From an uncultured Myxococcales bacterium (GTDB lineage Bacteria; Myxococcota_A; UBA9042; CAIXZC01), in assembly GCA_903895725.1 (NCBI GenBank), contig CAITUV010000003.1, positions 57,316 through 121,315 of the forward strand: a stretch of 64,000 nucleotides of DNA. Direction: 5' to 3'. How positions within the stretch are numbered: the stretch's first letter is position 1; each line of letters starts with the position of its first letter. The notes beneath the pieces were generated by a model. The model ran no database searches and was not told the DNA's origin. It saw nothing but the letters and a program-made list of their open reading frames with translations. Of this stretch, positions 45,302 through 53,865 are shown piece by piece. Position numbers and translations under genes: made by a program.

Positions 45302-45446
45302 GCCTGGAACCGCTGCGGTGTTGCCTGCGGCCCGCGCTCCGCACGCAACCGGGGAGCCGGGTCGCCGGTTCGCGGACTCGCAAGGCTCGCCGCTGCGTCT
45401 GGGCCGACGCATCGCTGACCGCTCCGGCGCCCGGAAGGATCGTGCG

Positions 45447-47774
45447 CTAGTTCAGCAGAACGCTCAGGGTAAAGGTCCCCTCGTCCTGGACCGAAACGCC
45501 GTCCACGAAGAGGTAGTAGATTCCCGGTGCCAGCCCTGGAATGGTCAGCTTGCCATCGGTAGAGCAGGCAAGCTGGAAACCGCCGGAGCAGCTCTGGGCC
45601 CGGAGGTACAGGACCGAAGCGAACGGAGCGGTGAGCGTGACCGACAGGTCGTCATTCACATCGGTGGTGGTGAAGGCGTAGACCACGTCCGACACCTTGT
45701 CTCCGCCGCATGTGCCCTTGTACTGGTCCAACCCCCATTGAGTCGTCCCGTTCACCTGGACGGGGTTCGGCCCGGCATTGATGTTCTGCGCCTTGTCGCA
45801 GGTATCGTTGGCCGGGAGCGGTGAGTCGATGAGCTCGACGGTCAGGCTGAAGTCCCCCTTCTGGCCGGCGGAATCGGAATCGACGACGACGTAGTAGGTG
45901 CCGGGGTCCAGCTCGAGCGTGGTGGCCAGCGTGGTCCCGCACGCAAGGACCTTCTCGTTTCCGCACGGAGCATCCAGCACGTACAGCCTGGGAGTAAACG
46001 GTGCCTTCACCGAGGCCTTGATGGTCGTGCGCTTCGAAATCGTCGCGGAGTAGACGACTTCTCCTCCGCCCGAGCCACCGCACCCCTGTGGGGAGAGGTC
46101 GTCCAGCGCCTTGTTCTCCCCCAGCATGTCCTCGGTGGTGGCATTGACTTTGGCCACCCCTGCGTTGAAGACCAGTGCCTGAGCCCCGTTGCAGCCGTCA
46201 TTGGCGAAGGGCACGGACTGGGCCGCCGGATCGACGAGGTAGACATAGTACTGCAGCTTGCCCCCGCTGGCCCCGGTCGTCTTGAGCTGGAGGGTGTGCT
46301 CCCCTACCCCCCAATCGCTCACCTGCGAAATATCCAGGCGGCCCGTGGCCCAGGGGGTCGTGCCGTCAGCACCCCAGGAGCTCCCGGTCCACGCCGGGGC
46401 TCCAACGGCCTGCTGGTCGCTGATGGCAGCCGTGCGATCGACCCCGTCGACCCAGATCTGCACCTGCTGCGGAATGTGACTCTTCACCTGGCTGACGCAA
46501 GTCCTCTCCTGGTATCCGGAAGCGGTCGAGTAGCTGCTGCTCGTGATGCTCGAGCCATCGGTGGCGGCACCGGTTCTCACGTTCCCCAACACGCCCAGGT
46601 CGGTCCATCCACCGGGGCAGGAAGGCGGCGTGCACGTCCCGATGCTCTTGCCGTGATCGCCGGCCCAGGCGCAACGCGGCATGGTGACGGCAAAGTCGGC
46701 GGAATGGAAGCACGCCCGCTCCTGGTAACCGGCCGTGGTCGAGTAGCTGCTGCTGGTGATGCTCGAGCCGTAAGTTGCTGCGCCGGTCTCGATGTTGCCG
46801 ACGAATCCGAGGTCGGTCCATCCCTGCGGACAGGACGGCGGCGTGCAGGTGGCGATGTTCTTCCCGTGAGTGCCGGCCCAGGCACAGCGCGTGTAGATGA
46901 CCGTGCCGACGCCGCTCGACAGGACGACATTGTTCCCTTCCGCGGGCTCCCGGCCGTAGAGGTACAGGTAGACCTTGGGAGCATCCGCGCTGAAGACGTG
47001 GAGGTACTCGGTCACGACCTGCCCGGATACGACGTTCGCGTTGCCGTTGACGACGCGGACCTTGGCCCCTTCGCTGCCCCCTTTTCCGTGAGCGGTGTTG
47101 TCGCCGACGTGTTGGGCCAGGGACAGTGCGTTCTCGTCGATGGCATCCTGGACCGTGACCGCTGCCAGGCCGGACAGGGTGTTGTCGTACGACACGTTGT
47201 CGGCCGACAGCACCGCCGCATCGATGGCCTGCAGCGTGACGCACCCGACACACGCCACGTTGTTGGCCACGAGGGCCTCGTTGGCGGTCAACGCGCTGGT
47301 GGCAGCGCCCCCCGGAGCACCGGAAGCTGCATAGTTGAACTTGACCTCTTCGGAGCCGATGCAGCCGCTGCACTGGAGGTCCATGGCCCTGTCCGCCTGC
47401 AAGGCGTAAGGCACGGAGGACAGTCGGGTCCGGGGCAGCTCGTTCTGCCCGGCCGGAGTGAGGGAGAGCCAGCGGTCATCCTTGTCGAAGAGATCCGCCG
47501 GCAGCGGGTACTTGGCCGGGTCGCCCGGCAGAAGGGCATCGAAGACGCCGGCGATGAGCTCCACGGTCACCGTCTCCTGCCACAGGACCACGCCATCCAC
47601 CTTGCTGTCGTGGACCTTGAACGTGACCTCCAGCTTCCCGGACATCAGGTCGCCGTTGGCGTCACGCAAGACCCCCTGGGTGTGGATCTCGTTGGGTGCA
47701 GCCTGGGCGGCAGAGGCAGCACAGGCCAGCAGAACCAACATCAGCCCTGGCAGCAACAGTCTTGTCCTATCCAT
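45447..47774 (-). CDS. Exported protein with duplicated cysteine unit and two PPC-like domains
   Basis: Predicted 775 residues with a cleavable signal (ASAAQA). The start at 47774 follows GAGGAG, which overlaps the upstream gene's stop region. The N-terminal 110 residues (TQGVLRDANGDLMSGKLEVTF ... LSSVPYALQADRA) are a beta domain often found at the start of large secreted proteins in this group. About residues 298-425 hold two copies of a 60-70 residue unit (CAWAGxHGKxIxTCTPPSCPxGWTDLG ... SSSYSTxxGYQERxC). The C-terminus has two beta-sandwich domains resembling bacterial pre-peptidase C-terminal (PPC) domains, about 518-641 and 648-775 (N-D-T-C-D-K-A-Q ... PGIYYLFVDG). It has no peptidase itself. 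It is the second gene of an operon, 11 bases after the lipoprotein gene. Confidence 0.8.
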   Translation of the reverse strand: MDRTRLLLPGLMLVLLACAASAAQAAPNEIHTQGVLRDANGDLMSGKLEVTFKVHDSKVDGVVLWQETVTVELIAGVFDALLPGDPAKYPLPADLFDKDDRWLSLTPAGQNELPRTRLSSVPYALQADRAMDLQCSGCIGSEEVKFNYAASGAPGGAATSALTANEALVANNVACVGCVTLQAIDAAVLSADNVSYDNTLSGLAAVTVQDAIDENALSLAQHVGDNTAHGKGGSEGAKVRVVNGNANVVSGQVVTEYLHVFSADAPKVYLYLYGREPAEGNNVVLSSGVGTVIYTRCAWAGTHGKNIATCTPPSCPQGWTDLGFVGNIETGAATYGSSITSSSYSTTAGYQERACFHSADFAVTMPRCAWAGDHGKSIGTCTPPSCPGGWTDLGVLGNVRTGAATDGSSITSSSYSTASGYQERTCVSQVKSHIPQQVQIWVDGVDRTAAISDQQAVGAPAWTGSSWGADGTTPWATGRLDISQVSDWGVGEHTLQLKTTGASGGKLQYYVYLVDPAAQSVPFANDGCNGAQALVFNAGVAKVNATTEDMLGENKALDDLSPQGCGGSGGGEVVYSATISKRTTIKASVKAPFTPRLYVLDAPCGNEKVLACGTTLATTLELDPGTYYVVVDSDSAGQKGDFSLTVELIDSPLPANDTCDKAQNINAGPNPVQVNGTTQWGLDQYKGTCGGDKVSDVVYAFTTTDVNDDLSVTLTAPFASVLYLRAQSCSGGFQLACSTDGKLTIPGLAPGIYYLFVDGVSVQDEGTFTLSVLLN

Positions 47775-47785
47775 CGTCCACTCCT

Positions 47786-50104
47786 CTATTGCACTACGGA
47801 AATCGGGCAGAAGCCCAGGTGCGCGGACACGGCATCCCCTTCATTCAAAGCAGCGGCAGGCTGGCCGACGCTGAGCGTTACCGTGCCCGACTGCATCGAC
47901 AGCTGCGTGACTGCGCCCGGGACCAGCGACACCGTGTACCACCCGACGCAGATGTTCTTGTGCTGGCATCCGATGCCCTTGACGCAACTGTCCACGGTGC
48001 ACGGGTTGGCGTCGTCGCACGACGTTGGGATGCCGCCCCCGCAGACTCCTGCGGAGCACTTCTCCCCCTCGGTGCAGGCGTCACCGTCGCTGCACGGCGA
48101 CTGGTTGAGCTTGTAGGTGCATCCCAGGACGGGGTCACAGGCGTCGTCCGTGCACTCGTTGGCATCCCCGCAGAAGAACTCGCCGTCCGACACGCACGTG
48201 CCCATCTGACAGTGGTCGCCGACCGTGCAGAGGTTGCCGTCGTCGCAGAGCCCCTCGACGGGCAGCGAAACGCAGCCCTTGGCCGGGTCGCACGAGTTGT
48301 CGGTGCACGGGTTTGCGTCGTCACAGGAGGCCAGCTCGGCGTAGATACACTTCGCGTTGACACAGTGGTCTCCGAGGGTGCACTCGACCCCGTCGTCGCA
48401 GGCCAGCGCGTTCGGCACGAACACGCACCCCTTGGCAGGATCGCAGACGTCGTCGGTGCACGGATTCCCGTCGTCGCACACGAGCAGGGCACCAGCGAGG
48501 CACTTGCCGCCGCCGCACTGGTCGCCGACCGTGCAGAGACTGCCGTCCTCGCACGGCAGTGCGTTGGGACCATGGACGCAACCTGCAGCCGGGGCACAGG
48601 AATCGTCCGTGCACGGGTTGTCGTCGTCGCACACGGCAGGCACACCGGGCACGCACTTTCCCGCCGTGCACTTGTCACCAATGGTGCACGCACTGCCGTC
48701 GTCGCACGAGAAGCCCTCGTGGTCCGCGATGAGCACGCACTTCCCGGAATCCGGGTTGCAGAAAGCCTTCTTGCAGACCTCGTCCGGGCCGGGCGGAGGA
48801 CCATCGCAGGTCACCACTGAATCCGGGACCAGCTTGCACTTGTAAGGCCACTCCTGGAGGTCGCAGAAGAGGGTTCCGGTGCAGAGATCTCCGTCATCGA
48901 ACGCGAGGCAATCCTTGTCCGTCTGGCACTCGCAGGAGACGTCCTCGCCCTTGCAGGCACCATCGGCGCACTGGTCGGCCACAGTGCACGGGTCACCATC
49001 GTCGCACTCGTCGGTGTTGTCCACGAAGACGCACCCTCCCGCCCCGTCGCAGTCGTCGTCCGTGCACGGATTCCCGTCGTCGCAAAGAACCGGGTTGCCC
49101 ACGCATTGCCCGTCCTCGCAGTGATCCGCCACGGTGCAGGCATCGTTGTCCTTGCATTCGCCTTCGGAGAGGGGCGAGTGGTCGCACCCGTCCGCTCCGA
49201 GACACTTGTCCGCAGTGCACTCGTTGCCGTCGTCGCACACTCCCAGGCCCTCGACGACGTCCCCTTCGTCCACGTCCCCATCACAATCGTCGTCAATGCC
49301 GTTGCAGGCCTCCTGTGCCGGGTCGGGAGCATCGCACGGCGTCAGCCCGTCCTTGGTGCACACACGCTTGCCCTGGCAAGTGCCCACTTCGTTGCTTACC
49401 TCACAGAAGGTGAACCACCCGAGCTCCACCGCCGTGTCGGTACAGGGACACAGGCCCGTCTTTGCCACACACTGCTCGATCTCGATGCCATCCACGGTCG
49501 TCGCCGACTGGCAGGCGAATCCGGCCGGGCACTGCTGCTCGGGCCCGCACTTGCCGCCGCAGAACGCCCCCTGGACGCCGTATTCGATGCAGGCATCCTG
49601 AGCTCCGGCCGAGCCCACACAGTCGGTAGAAGCCGTACAGGGACGGCAAAGCGTCGTGAAGCTGGAGATGCAGATGAAGACGATGTCGGGGTCCGTTGCC
49701 CCCACCTGGCTGCACGTCCAGCCGGCCGGACACTCCTCCTGGCACATCTTCGTGCAGACCTTCTGGCCCATGTGCTCGACGCACCAGCCCGATTGGCAAT
49801 CCTCGTTCGACGAGCACGGTTGCAGGAAACACCCCTCGCCCGGCTGACACTCGGGAACGACCTCCGTGCTGTCCATGGTCCGGGTTTCCCACGGCAGGTA
49901 CTCCTCCACCGCGTCCGTGCCGGTCTTGTCCGGCAGAACGACCGTCTCCGGCTGACTGCCCTCATCGACGTGAGTATCGGGGATGTCCTCAGTCCCGCGG
50001 CCGGTGCCGTCGTCGGTCGTGACCACCGTGCCGGCGCTGCCGCACCCCCAGGCAGCCGTCAGAACCACTAATGCTCCCAAACGGCGGGCTCTCGTCCAAC
50101 TCAT
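47786..50104 (-). CDS. Cysteine-rich repeat lipoprotein (paralogue of the gene at 2425-6150)
   Basis: Predicted 772 residues. The start at 50104 (MSWTRARRLGALVV) is 6 bases after GGAGGTT; signal peptide ends AAWGC. A Thr/Asp-rich linker precedes the cysteine-rich head (about 95-310: SGWCVEHMGQKVC, CPAGFACQSATTV, LCPCTDTAVELG, CNGIDDDCDGDVDEG). This head aligns throughout with the head of the protein encoded at 2425-6150. Tandem CDDGNPCTDDxCDPxxGCxxxxN repeats follow (about 315-715). The C-terminus is a short beta segment (WYTVSLVPGAVTQLSMQSGTV ... FCPISVVQ) instead of the DUF2341/LamG domains of its paralogue. It is the first gene of an operon with the PPC-domain protein. Probably a surface stalk protein. 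Confidence 0.85.
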   Translation of the reverse strand: MSWTRARRLGALVVLTAAWGCGSAGTVVTTDDGTGRGTEDIPDTHVDEGSQPETVVLPDKTGTDAVEEYLPWETRTMDSTEVVPECQPGEGCFLQPCSSNEDCQSGWCVEHMGQKVCTKMCQEECPAGWTCSQVGATDPDIVFICISSFTTLCRPCTASTDCVGSAGAQDACIEYGVQGAFCGGKCGPEQQCPAGFACQSATTVDGIEIEQCVAKTGLCPCTDTAVELGWFTFCEVSNEVGTCQGKRVCTKDGLTPCDAPDPAQEACNGIDDDCDGDVDEGDVVEGLGVCDDGNECTADKCLGADGCDHSPLSEGECKDNDACTVADHCEDGQCVGNPVLCDDGNPCTDDDCDGAGGCVFVDNTDECDDGDPCTVADQCADGACKGEDVSCECQTDKDCLAFDDGDLCTGTLFCDLQEWPYKCKLVPDSVVTCDGPPPGPDEVCKKAFCNPDSGKCVLIADHEGFSCDDGSACTIGDKCTAGKCVPGVPAVCDDDNPCTDDSCAPAAGCVHGPNALPCEDGSLCTVGDQCGGGKCLAGALLVCDDGNPCTDDVCDPAKGCVFVPNALACDDGVECTLGDHCVNAKCIYAELASCDDANPCTDNSCDPAKGCVSLPVEGLCDDGNLCTVGDHCQMGTCVSDGEFFCGDANECTDDACDPVLGCTYKLNQSPCSDGDACTEGEKCSAGVCGGGIPTSCDDANPCTVDSCVKGIGCQHKNICVGWYTVSLVPGAVTQLSMQSGTVTLSVGQPAAALNEGDAVSAHLGFCPISVVQ

Positions 50105-50127
50105 GCTGGCAACCTCCACGACGGTCA

Positions 50128-50156
50128 AGAATACCGGGGTGGCCTTGCGTGCGCAA
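50128..50156 (-). promoter_or_regulatory. Candidate promoter of the cysteine-rich/PPC operon
   Basis: Leftward TTGCGC, 17 bases, TATTCT, about 24 bases before the start at 50104. Same -35 and spacing as the promoter of the paralogue at 6178-6206. Confidence 0.45.
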
Positions 50157-50241
50157 GCGTCACGCGCACCACCGCCCGTCCGTGGCACTGGCGGCGCCCG
50201 CACGCTGGAGGAAACATCCAGGAAACGAGCGAGGAACGTCC

Positions 50242-50271
50242 TTGAAAGAGGAGTGCGGTCCCTGCTACTCT
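50242..50271 (+). promoter_or_regulatory. Candidate promoter of the peptide symporter gene
   Basis: TTGAAA (50242-50247), 18 bases, extended -10 TGC-TACTCT (50266-50271), about 40 bases before the ATG at 50311. Confidence 0.45.
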
Positions 50272-50310
50272 GGCGCAGCACCTGTTGCGGTGCGTGAACA
50301 GGAGGGAACG

Positions 50311-51816
50311 ATGTTCAAGGGGCATCCGAAGGGTCTGGCCGTTCTGTTCTTCTCGAACATGGGGGAACGGTTCGGCTTCTACACCATGCTGTCCGTCTTC
50401 ACCTACTACCTGATGGAGAACTTCGGCTGGACGGAGGGGGAGGCAACCAACATCTACGGCGTCTTCATGGGGGGGCTGTACGTCCTGCCGGTCCTGGGCG
50501 GCCTGATTGCCGAGTCGCTCCTGGGCTACGGCCGGACGGTCCTCATCGGCATCATCACCATGACGTTCGGGTACCTCGTGATGGCGGTGCCGACCGAGTC
50601 GGAGTACCTGCTCTGGGTGGCCCTGGCCATCATCGGCATCGGAACCGGGCTGTTCAAGGGAAACATCGTGGTGCTGGTCGGAAACCTCTATGACCGGCCA
50701 GAGTACGGCCACCTGCGCGATGCAGCCTTCAACATCTATTACATGGGCATCAACATCGGTGCGTTCTTTGCTCCGTATGCGGCCTCGGCCGCCAAGAACT
50801 ATTTCACCGGGACCATGGGCATGACCACGGCCCAGGGCTACAACGCAGCCTTCGCCGTGTCTGCGCTGGGACAGGTTTTCTCACTCCTGGCCTTCACCAT
50901 CTTCAAGAAGCACTACAAGATTGCGGACGTGCGCGCCACGGCCAAGAAGGCGGGCGAAGTGGTGCAGTCTGCGGTCACGCCGGCCCAGGAGCGCCAGCGG
51001 GTGGTCGCGCTCCTCATCGTATTCGCCATCGTGATTTTCTTCTGGATGGCCTTCCAGCAGAACGGCGCTGCGCTTTCACTCTTTGCCAAGTATTACACCG
51101 AACTGCAGGGCGGACCGGGCCGCGGAATGCTGTTCGACCTCGTGGCCGTGCTTTCTCTCGTTGCCGTGATTGGCGGGCTCTACTTCGTGGTTCGAGGCAA
51201 GACGGGAACGGCCAAGGCAATTGCCGGGGGCGTGACCCTCGGAGCGGGTCTGATTGCGTTCTTCCGCTATTCCTCGTTCCCCGAGGTGACCGTGTATGAT
51301 CCGGAGCTGTTCCAGTCGTTCAATCCCTTGTTCATCGTGTTCCTGACTCCCGTCGTGCTGGCCGCGTTCGGTTGGCTGAACCGCCGCGGCAAAGAGCCGT
51401 CTTCTCCCGGCAAGATCGGCATCGGCATGCTGATCACGGCCGTTGCGTTCGGCCTGCTGCTGGTGGCGTCGATGGGGCTCCCCGTGGCCGCAACTCTGGG
51501 CGGCAAGCCGTCACCGATCCTGGTCTCGCCATACTGGCTCATCTCCGCGTACCTGACCATGACGGTGGCCGAGCTGTTCCTCTCTCCGATGGGGCTGTCG
51601 TTCGTTTCGAAGGTGGCGCCGCCCCGGCTCAAGGGGCTGATGCAGGGCCTCTGGCTGTGTGCGACCGGAGTGGGCAACTACCTGGCCGGATTCATCGGGA
51701 AGTTCTACGAGTCGTGGGAGCTGTGGCAGTTCTTCGGCATGCTTGCGGGAGCGATGCTGCTGTCCGCACTGGCCATTGCAATCATGCTCAAGAGACTGAA
51801 GGCCGCAACGGCCTGA
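50311..51816 (+). CDS. POT/PTR2-family proton-dependent peptide transporter
   Basis: Predicted 501 residues. ATG at 50311 after GGAGGG. It has 12-14 hydrophobic segments of the major facilitator fold and the POT family signature at the first helix: NMGERFGFYTM, corresponding to ExxERFxYY. The first acidic residue of that motif is N16 here while E19-R20 are kept. Helix 4/5 holds GTGLFKGNIVVLVGNLYD and FNIYYMGINIGAFFAP, the PTR2 family pattern (F-Y-x-x-I-N-x-G). The family imports di- and tripeptides with protons across the inner membrane. The opening MFKGHPKGL...SNMGERFGFY resembles POT proteins I associate with Bacteroidota. It may take up products of the aminopeptidase. It is a single-gene unit. 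Confidence 0.88.
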   Translation: MFKGHPKGLAVLFFSNMGERFGFYTMLSVFTYYLMENFGWTEGEATNIYGVFMGGLYVLPVLGGLIAESLLGYGRTVLIGIITMTFGYLVMAVPTESEYLLWVALAIIGIGTGLFKGNIVVLVGNLYDRPEYGHLRDAAFNIYYMGINIGAFFAPYAASAAKNYFTGTMGMTTAQGYNAAFAVSALGQVFSLLAFTIFKKHYKIADVRATAKKAGEVVQSAVTPAQERQRVVALLIVFAIVIFFWMAFQQNGAALSLFAKYYTELQGGPGRGMLFDLVAVLSLVAVIGGLYFVVRGKTGTAKAIAGGVTLGAGLIAFFRYSSFPEVTVYDPELFQSFNPLFIVFLTPVVLAAFGWLNRRGKEPSSPGKIGIGMLITAVAFGLLLVASMGLPVAATLGGKPSPILVSPYWLISAYLTMTVAELFLSPMGLSFVSKVAPPRLKGLMQGLWLCATGVGNYLAGFIGKFYESWELWQFFGMLAGAMLLSALAIAIMLKRLKAATA

Positions 51817-51941
51817 TACGTGCCCCGGACGAAGGGCGTGCGTCACGGCCCCGGATTCCGAATCAGCCCCGCACATCGTCTTGAATGGAGTGTCGAGAGT
51901 CGACTCCCGCCCCTGCCCGGTTCGAGGGTGCCGGTCATTGC

Positions 51942-51970
51942 TTGCAGACTGTGGAGCCGGCAGGTATCGT
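51942..51970 (+). promoter_or_regulatory. Candidate promoter of the endonuclease/phosphatase lipoprotein
   Basis: TTGCAG, 17 bases, TATCGT, 31 bases before the ATG at 52002. Confidence 0.4.
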
Positions 51971-52001
51971 CTGCAGGTGAACGGTGGAGAGGAGGTCCCG
52001 G

Positions 52002-53138
52002 ATGAGAAGCATTCTGTTCGTGGTCGTCTGTACCGCCCTGCCTCTTCTGGCGGCATGCAGCGGTGCTGCAAACAAGCCGGAAGATGCCGCGACGGACGTC
52101 TCCGCCGACACGACGGCCGATGGCCCTGCGGACAGCCGGACGACCTGTGTGCCAGGCGAATCGTGGCCGTGCGGCTGCATGCAACCGGGTTGCGAGGGGG
52201 TCCAGACCTGCGGAGACGAAGGGTCGGAGATGGCCCCCTGTGTCTGCGAGTGCGACGGCTACTTCGGGGAGCTCCCCGATGCTGAGGGGGAATCCGTCGC
52301 TCCTTCCTGGGACGACGGAGTCCTCGTGGCGATGACGTTCAACGTGATGTGCTCGATGTGCTCCAACGACGAGGGCGGAAACGAGGACTGGGAGCACCGG
52401 GTGCCGCACATCGGCGACGTCATCGCGAGGTATTCCCCCGATCTGGTCGGCCTCCAGGAGCTCATGTTTGGAACCGAGGTAGAACAGGTTCTGGAAGTGG
52501 CTCCGGGCTACCAGGCGCTCTTTCCCAAAGACCTGACGCCCAATGTCTTCGGTTTGACCGAGGAGCCGGACGCCGTGATCCTGTTCCGGGCGGACCGGTT
52601 CAGCGTTCAGGAAAGCGGCTTCTTCTGGCTCTCGGAAACGCCGGACACGGACTGGTCCGGGGGCTGGGCGACGTCAAACCTGCCCCGCGTCGTGTTGTGG
52701 GCGAAGCTGAAGCAGACCACCGACGGCCGCGAGCTGTACTTCGCCTCCACCCACTTCGACAACAACTACCCCAACCAGGAGATGAGCGCTCCGCTGGTCC
52801 TGGATCGGCTCGGGCCGTGGGCCGAGGGCTACCCATTGGTTCTCGTCGGTGACTTCAACTCGAAGCCGGATTCCGTCGCCTACTCCACCCTGACCCAGGG
52901 CGTCGACGGCAAGGGGTTCCACTTCCTGAACGCATTCGACCTGGCCGAGACCTGGTCCGCTGTTGCCAACCTCGAACCGCCCCCCTCCTATGACCCGGAC
53001 CACCGCATCGACCACATCTTCATGGCCGGCACGCCGACCTGGGGATGTGCCTGGTGGAAGGTGGACCAGTTCGTCTACGGCGAGAAAGACCAGTACCCCT
53101 CGGACCACTTCGCAATGGCTGCGTCCCTGGTGTGGTGA
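52002..53138 (+). CDS. Endonuclease/exonuclease/phosphatase-family lipoprotein
   Basis: Predicted 378 residues. The ATG at 52002 is 5 bases after GGAGGT and starts a signal with lipobox LAAC, followed by an Asp/Ala/Thr linker and a short cysteine segment (CVPGESWPCGCMQPGC ... CVCEC). From about residue 108 the EEP fold is clear: VAMTFNVMC (first strand, Asn), LVGLQELM (metal-binding Glu), STHFDNN, LVLVGDFNSKPDS (Asp/Asn) and the closing SDHFAM with the catalytic Asp-His pair. Members hydrolyse phosphodiesters in DNA, inositol phosphates or sphingomyelin. Being lipid-anchored outside the cytoplasm, this one could degrade external nucleic acid or phospholipid head groups, which is inference. 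It is a single gene. Confidence 0.85.
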   Translation: MRSILFVVVCTALPLLAACSGAANKPEDAATDVSADTTADGPADSRTTCVPGESWPCGCMQPGCEGVQTCGDEGSEMAPCVCECDGYFGELPDAEGESVAPSWDDGVLVAMTFNVMCSMCSNDEGGNEDWEHRVPHIGDVIARYSPDLVGLQELMFGTEVEQVLEVAPGYQALFPKDLTPNVFGLTEEPDAVILFRADRFSVQESGFFWLSETPDTDWSGGWATSNLPRVVLWAKLKQTTDGRELYFASTHFDNNYPNQEMSAPLVLDRLGPWAEGYPLVLVGDFNSKPDSVAYSTLTQGVDGKGFHFLNAFDLAETWSAVANLEPPPSYDPDHRIDHIFMAGTPTWGCAWWKVDQFVYGEKDQYPSDHFAMAASLVW

Positions 53139-53187
53139 CAGCGGACGGACCGAAATCACGGAGATGGTGCGGACAGGTGGGAGACAC

Positions 53188-53865
53188 TCACCCCTGAAGC
53201 ATCACTCCGCCCATCCGCCCTGAGCGAGGGTGGGCTTCCAGCGCACTCCGGATGCCCGGGTCGCGGCCGGTCACCATGACAAAGAAATCAGCGGCCTTCG
53301 GGACGGCACGAATCCATCCCTCATCGTGAAGAACCACGTTGGCCACGTCCTGAGCGGTAACCGCACATCCCATCGGTCTTCCGGACAGAGCGGCGAACCG
53401 CTCCGGCCGGTGGACGTGCTGCGCATCGAGCGGAGCGCCCACGCACCAGCCCCCGACCACGGCCACCACGCAGGATGCCTCGGAAGCAATGACCGGCTCA
53501 TGAGGGGCGTGCGCCTTGACCGGACGCCCGGCTGCCCCGTCCGCCTCGACCACCAGGTGCCGTGCCTCGGATCGGAGAGAGAGTGCTTCGTCCGCACCAA
53601 AGCCGATGCACTTGCCCCCTTCAATCCTCCGAGCCACCGTCACCGCCACGGATGGTCGGAGGCGCAAGTCACGGACCAGGTCCTCCAACGCGTCGACGCG
53701 CACGTCCTCGCACTGCTGCCGGGTGGGCACGAGAATCCGGGTCGTAGTGGTGCACAGGACGCTCTCTTCCCGAGCCGCCCATTCGGCAGCCAGTCCAAAC
53801 ATGAACGTGGTCTTGCCGCCGCCGCCGATAAGCCAGACGTCGGAGTATCCGAGCAGCTCGTTCAC
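53188..53865 (-). CDS. yqeC: Selenium-dependent hydroxylase accessory protein YqeC
   Basis: Predicted 225 residues, last gene of the operon; its ATG overlaps the yqeB stop (ATGA, 53862-53865). A P-loop is at residues 14-20 (GGGGKTT), followed by SVLCTTTTRI, a second nucleotide-site-like strand HLVVEADGAAGRPVKAH (Walker B position) and HRPERFAALSG. These are the hallmarks of the YqeC family, found only with selenium-dependent molybdenum hydroxylases and thought to help install or activate the labile selenium centre. The exact reaction is unknown. Cytoplasmic NTPase-like protein. Confidence 0.88.
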   Translation of the reverse strand: MNELLGYSDVWLIGGGGKTTFMFGLAAEWAAREESVLCTTTTRILVPTRQQCEDVRVDALEDLVRDLRLRPSVAVTVARRIEGGKCIGFGADEALSLRSEARHLVVEADGAAGRPVKAHAPHEPVIASEASCVVAVVGGWCVGAPLDAQHVHRPERFAALSGRPMGCAVTAQDVANVVLHDEGWIRAVPKAADFFVMVTGRDPGIRSALEAHPRSGRMGGVMLQG

